In this document: positions 61,165 to 64,000 of the stretch, piece by piece
Layout of the letters: each line of letters starts with the position of its first letter
How positions within the stretch are numbered: position 1 is the first letter of the stretch
Source: Hydractinia symbiolongicarpus
Taxonomy: Eukaryota > Cnidaria > Hydrozoa > Anthoathecata > Hydractiniidae
DNA length: 64,000 nucleotides
NCBI RefSeq assembly: GCF_029227915.1
Contig: NC_079882.1
Coordinates: 806,001 to 870,000 of the forward strand
Direction of reading: 5' to 3'
Position numbers and translations under genes: made by a program
The notes under the pieces: generated by a model
What the model saw: only the letters and a program-made list of their open reading frames with translations
The model's database searches: none
Told to the model about the DNA's origin: nothing

Positions 61165-64000
61165 AATTAAGTCCCACAGTCAATCGTTTCACTGTTAAAA
61201 GCGATGCAACGTAGTAATATCGGAAAAATATCGCTAAATACATGTTGGTACGAATATGTGACACAACCGTTGTAACTCAAACGGACTGACACAGTTAAAA
61301 AGTCAATGAAATGTAGTTTTTGAACCTGTCGCTATTTCTTCAACGCGCGATAACGGCTAAGATTGGTCCCACAGTAAAAAAATGACTTATTTATCTAAAT
61401 TTTTAAATTAAGCGCTACCACAGCGTCCAGTGTAATCGCTGAGTTCCGGCAATCATGTCAAACTAAGAAGAATGTTATTTCTTGGAGTCCAGTTGTCTCA
61501 CTAACAATATTTATAAGGTCACAGTCAAAAATCAGTTCAATTAAGTCCCACAGTCAATCGTTTCACTGTTAAAAGCGATGCAACCTAGTAATATGAGAAA
61601 AATATCTCTAAATACATGTTGGTACGAGTATGTGACGCAACCGTTGTAACTGACGCGGATTGATACCGTTAGAAAGTCAATGAAATGTAGTTTTTGAAAC
61701 TGTCGCTATTTCTTCAGCACAGGATAACGGCTAGGATTGGTCCCACAGTAAATAATGAATTATTTATCTAAATTTTTAAATGAAGCGCTACCACAGCGCC
61801 CAGTGTCATCGCTGAGTTCCGGCAATCATGTCAAATTAAGAAGAATGTTATTTCTTAGAGTCCAATAGTCTCACTTACAATATTTATAAGGTCACAGTCC
61901 AAAATCAGTTCAATTAAGTCCCACAGTCAATCGTTTCACTGGTAAAAGCGATGCAACCTAGTAATATGAGAAAAGTATTGCTAAATACATGTTGGTACGA
62001 GTATGTGACGCAACCGTTGTAACTGAAGCGGATTGATAGCGTTAGAAAGTCAATGAAATGTAGTTTTTGAAACTGTCGCTATTTCTTCAGCGCGCGATAA
62101 CGGCTAGGATTGGTCCCACGGTAAAGAATGATTTATTTATCTAAGTTTTTAAAGGAAGTGCTACCACAGCACCCAGTGTAATCGCTGAGTTACGGCAATC
62201 ATGTCAAATTAAGAAGAATGTTATTTCTTGGAGTCCAATTGTCTCACTTTTACATTTATAAGGTCATGGCCCAAAATCAGTTCAATTAAGTCCCACAGTC
62301 AATCGTTTCACTGTTAAACGCGATGCAACGTAGTAATATCAGAAAAATATCGCAAAATACAAGTTGGTACGAATATGTGACGCAACCGTTGTAACTGTAG
62401 CGGATTGATAGCGTTAGAAAGTCAATGAAATGTAGTTTTTGAAACTGTCGCTATTTCTTCAGCGCGCGATAACGGCTAGGATTAGTCCCACGGTAAAGAA
62501 TGATTTATTTATCTAAGTTTTTAAAGGAAGTGCTACCACAGCACCCAGTGTAATCGCTGAGTTACGGCAATCATGTCAAATTAAGAAGAATGTTATTTCT
62601 TGGAGTCCAATTGTCTCAATTTCACATTTATAAGGTCATGGCCCAAAATCAGTTCAATTAAGTCCCACAGTCAATCGTTTCACTGTTAAACGCGATGCAA
62701 CGTAGTAATATCAGAAAAATATCGCAAAATACATGTTGGTACGAATATGTGACCCAACCGTTGTAACTCAAACGGACTGAAACTGTAAGAAAGTCAATGA
62801 AAAGTAGTTTTTGAAACTGTCGCTATTTCTTCAGCGCGCGATAACGGCTAGGATTGGTCCCACGGTAAAGAATGATTCATTTATCAAAATTATTAAATGA
62901 AGCGCTACTACAGCTCCCAGTGTAATCGCTGAGTTCCGGCAATCATGTCAAATTAATGTGAATGCTAATTCTTGGAGTCCAATTGTCTCATTTACCACAT
63001 TTATCAGGTCACAGTCCAAAGTTAGTTCATTTAAGTCCCACATTCAATCGTTTCACTGTTAAAAGCGATGCAACCTAGTAATATGAGCAAAATATCGCTA
63101 AATACATGTTGCTACGACTATGTGACGCAACCGTTGTAACTCAAACGGACTGACACTGTTAAAAAGTCAATGAAATGTAGTTTTTGAAACTGTCTCTATT
63201 TCTTCAACGCAGGATAACGGCTAGGATAGGTCCCACAGTAAAAAATGACTTATTTATCTAAATTTTTAAATGGAGCGCTACCACAGCGCCCAGTGTATTC
63301 GCTGAGTTCCGGCAATCATGTCAAATTAAGAAGAATGTTGTTTTTTGGAGTCCAATAGTCTCACTTTCACATTTATAAGGTCACAGCCCAAAATTAGTTC
63401 AATTAAGTCTCACATACAATCGTTTCACTGTTAAAAGCGATGCAACCTAGTAATAACAGATATATATCGCTAAATACATGTTGGTACGAATGTGTGACGC
63501 AACCGTTGTAACTCAAACGGACTGACATCGTTAGAAAGTCAGTGAAATTTAGTATTTGAAACTGTCGCTATTTCTTCAGCGCAGGATAACGGCTAGGGTT
63601 GGTCCCACAATAAATAATGACTTATTTATCTAAATTTTTAAATGGAACGCCACCACAGCGCCCAGTGTATTCGCTGAGTTCCGGCAATCATGTCAAATTA
63701 AGAAGAATGTTATTTCTTAGAATCCAATAGTCTCACTTACAATATTTATAAGGTCACAGTCCAAAATCAGTTCAATTAAGTCCCACAGTCAATCGTTTCA
63801 CTGGTAAAAGCGATGCAACCTAGTAATATGAGAAAAGTATCGCTAAATACATGTTGGTACAAGTATGTGACGCAACCGTTGTAACTGAAGCGGATTGATA
63901 GCGTTAGAAAGTCAATGAAATGTAGTTTTTGAAACTGTCGCTATTTCGTCAGCGCGCGATAACGGCTAGGATTGGTCCCACGGTAAAGAATGATTTATTT
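61165..64000. repeat. 10-monomer HOR, copy 2 (cut by window end)
   Basis: Units start at 61355, 61729, 62102, 62474, 62846, 63219, 63591 and 63964. Private marks repeated from copy 1 are 'acacagttaaaaagtc', 'ttcaacgcgcgataac', 'gctacgactatgtg', 'atgagcaaaatatcg' and 'tttcgtcagcg'. The copy continues beyond the window. Confidence 0.88.

Larger units (their letters stand above)
1..64000. repeat. Satellite DNA array, ~372-bp monomer, head to tail
   Basis: The window is filled end to end by one tandem repeat. The box 'ggctaggat' or a one-base variant recurs about 170 times, almost always 371-374 bp apart, from 27 to 63964. No non-satellite sequence interrupts it and both window ends lie inside the array. 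Monomers fall into variant classes that differ in the head (the first ~70 bp), the middle and the tail, arranged as nested higher-order repeats. Arrays of this size and unit length are typical of centromeric or pericentromeric heterochromatin in eukaryotes, but the sequence alone does not show the chromosomal location. I do not recognise the family. An rDNA spacer array is a weaker alternative, since no rRNA sequence is present. Confidence 0.98.

Noticed and set aside
1-64000. CRISPR array
   Set aside because: The repeating unit is ~372 bp of continuously homologous sequence with no short-repeat/unique-spacer alternation.
1-64000. Hammerhead ribozyme in the satellite
   Set aside because: Some satellites encode one, but I did not find the core CTGATGA in either orientation of the monomers I read, so there is no support.

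Overview
The whole 64 kb window is one uninterrupted satellite DNA array. The unit is about 372-373 bp long and every unit has the same orientation, apart from three short inverted fragments. Taking the conserved box 'ggctaggat' as the start of a unit, I located about 170 starts from position 27 to 63964. Nearly all start-to-start distances are 371-374 bp. The exceptions are three 366-bp units, one of 471 bp, one of 440 bp and three composites of exactly 646 bp. I see no protein-coding gene, tRNA, rRNA, CRISPR array or transposon. The longest open frames (60-90 codons) recur because the satellite recurs.

The organism is a eukaryote, because an array of this length and kind is typical of centromeric, pericentromeric or other heterochromatin. 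I cannot name the species. One monomer counted by hand (400-772) has about 40% G+C and 18 CpG where roughly 15 are expected from composition. CpG is therefore not depleted, which argues against a heavily CpG-methylated germline such as a vertebrate's and fits many insects and other invertebrates. This is an inference.

The array is a mosaic of monomer variants arranged in nested higher-order repeats (HORs). 1-2263: mixed variants with a 4-monomer rhythm. 2264-7475: two near-identical 2606-bp 7-monomer units, each built from a 4-mer plus a shortened 3-mer. 7476-18655: overlapping duplications at offsets of 745, 1864, 2236 and 3354 bp. 18656-22282: the first copy of a segment that recurs 12,923 bp downstream at 31579-35578; it contains an inverted composite unit. 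24147-30088: a 6-monomer HOR of 2230 bp, in two full copies and one shortened copy. 35579-40793: diverged units, a 471-bp rearranged unit and the third inverted composite. 41537-45262: a 3-monomer HOR of 1118 bp. 45263-56885: 2-mer and 4-mer duplications, recombinant hybrids and a 440-bp unit. 57440 to the end: a 10-monomer HOR of about 3724 bp whose second copy runs off the window.

What the sequence shows best is how such an array evolves. There are hybrid monomers at crossover points, rearrangement scars copied to distant sites, and head and tail haplotypes reshuffled within monomers. Each monomer also carries several short dyads. One of them, GCGCT-accac-AGCGC, occurs in a subfamily as GTGCT-accac-AGCAC, a paired change that keeps the stem. 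The two halves of the monomer share short collinear matches 161-178 bp apart, so the unit may descend from an ancient dimer.
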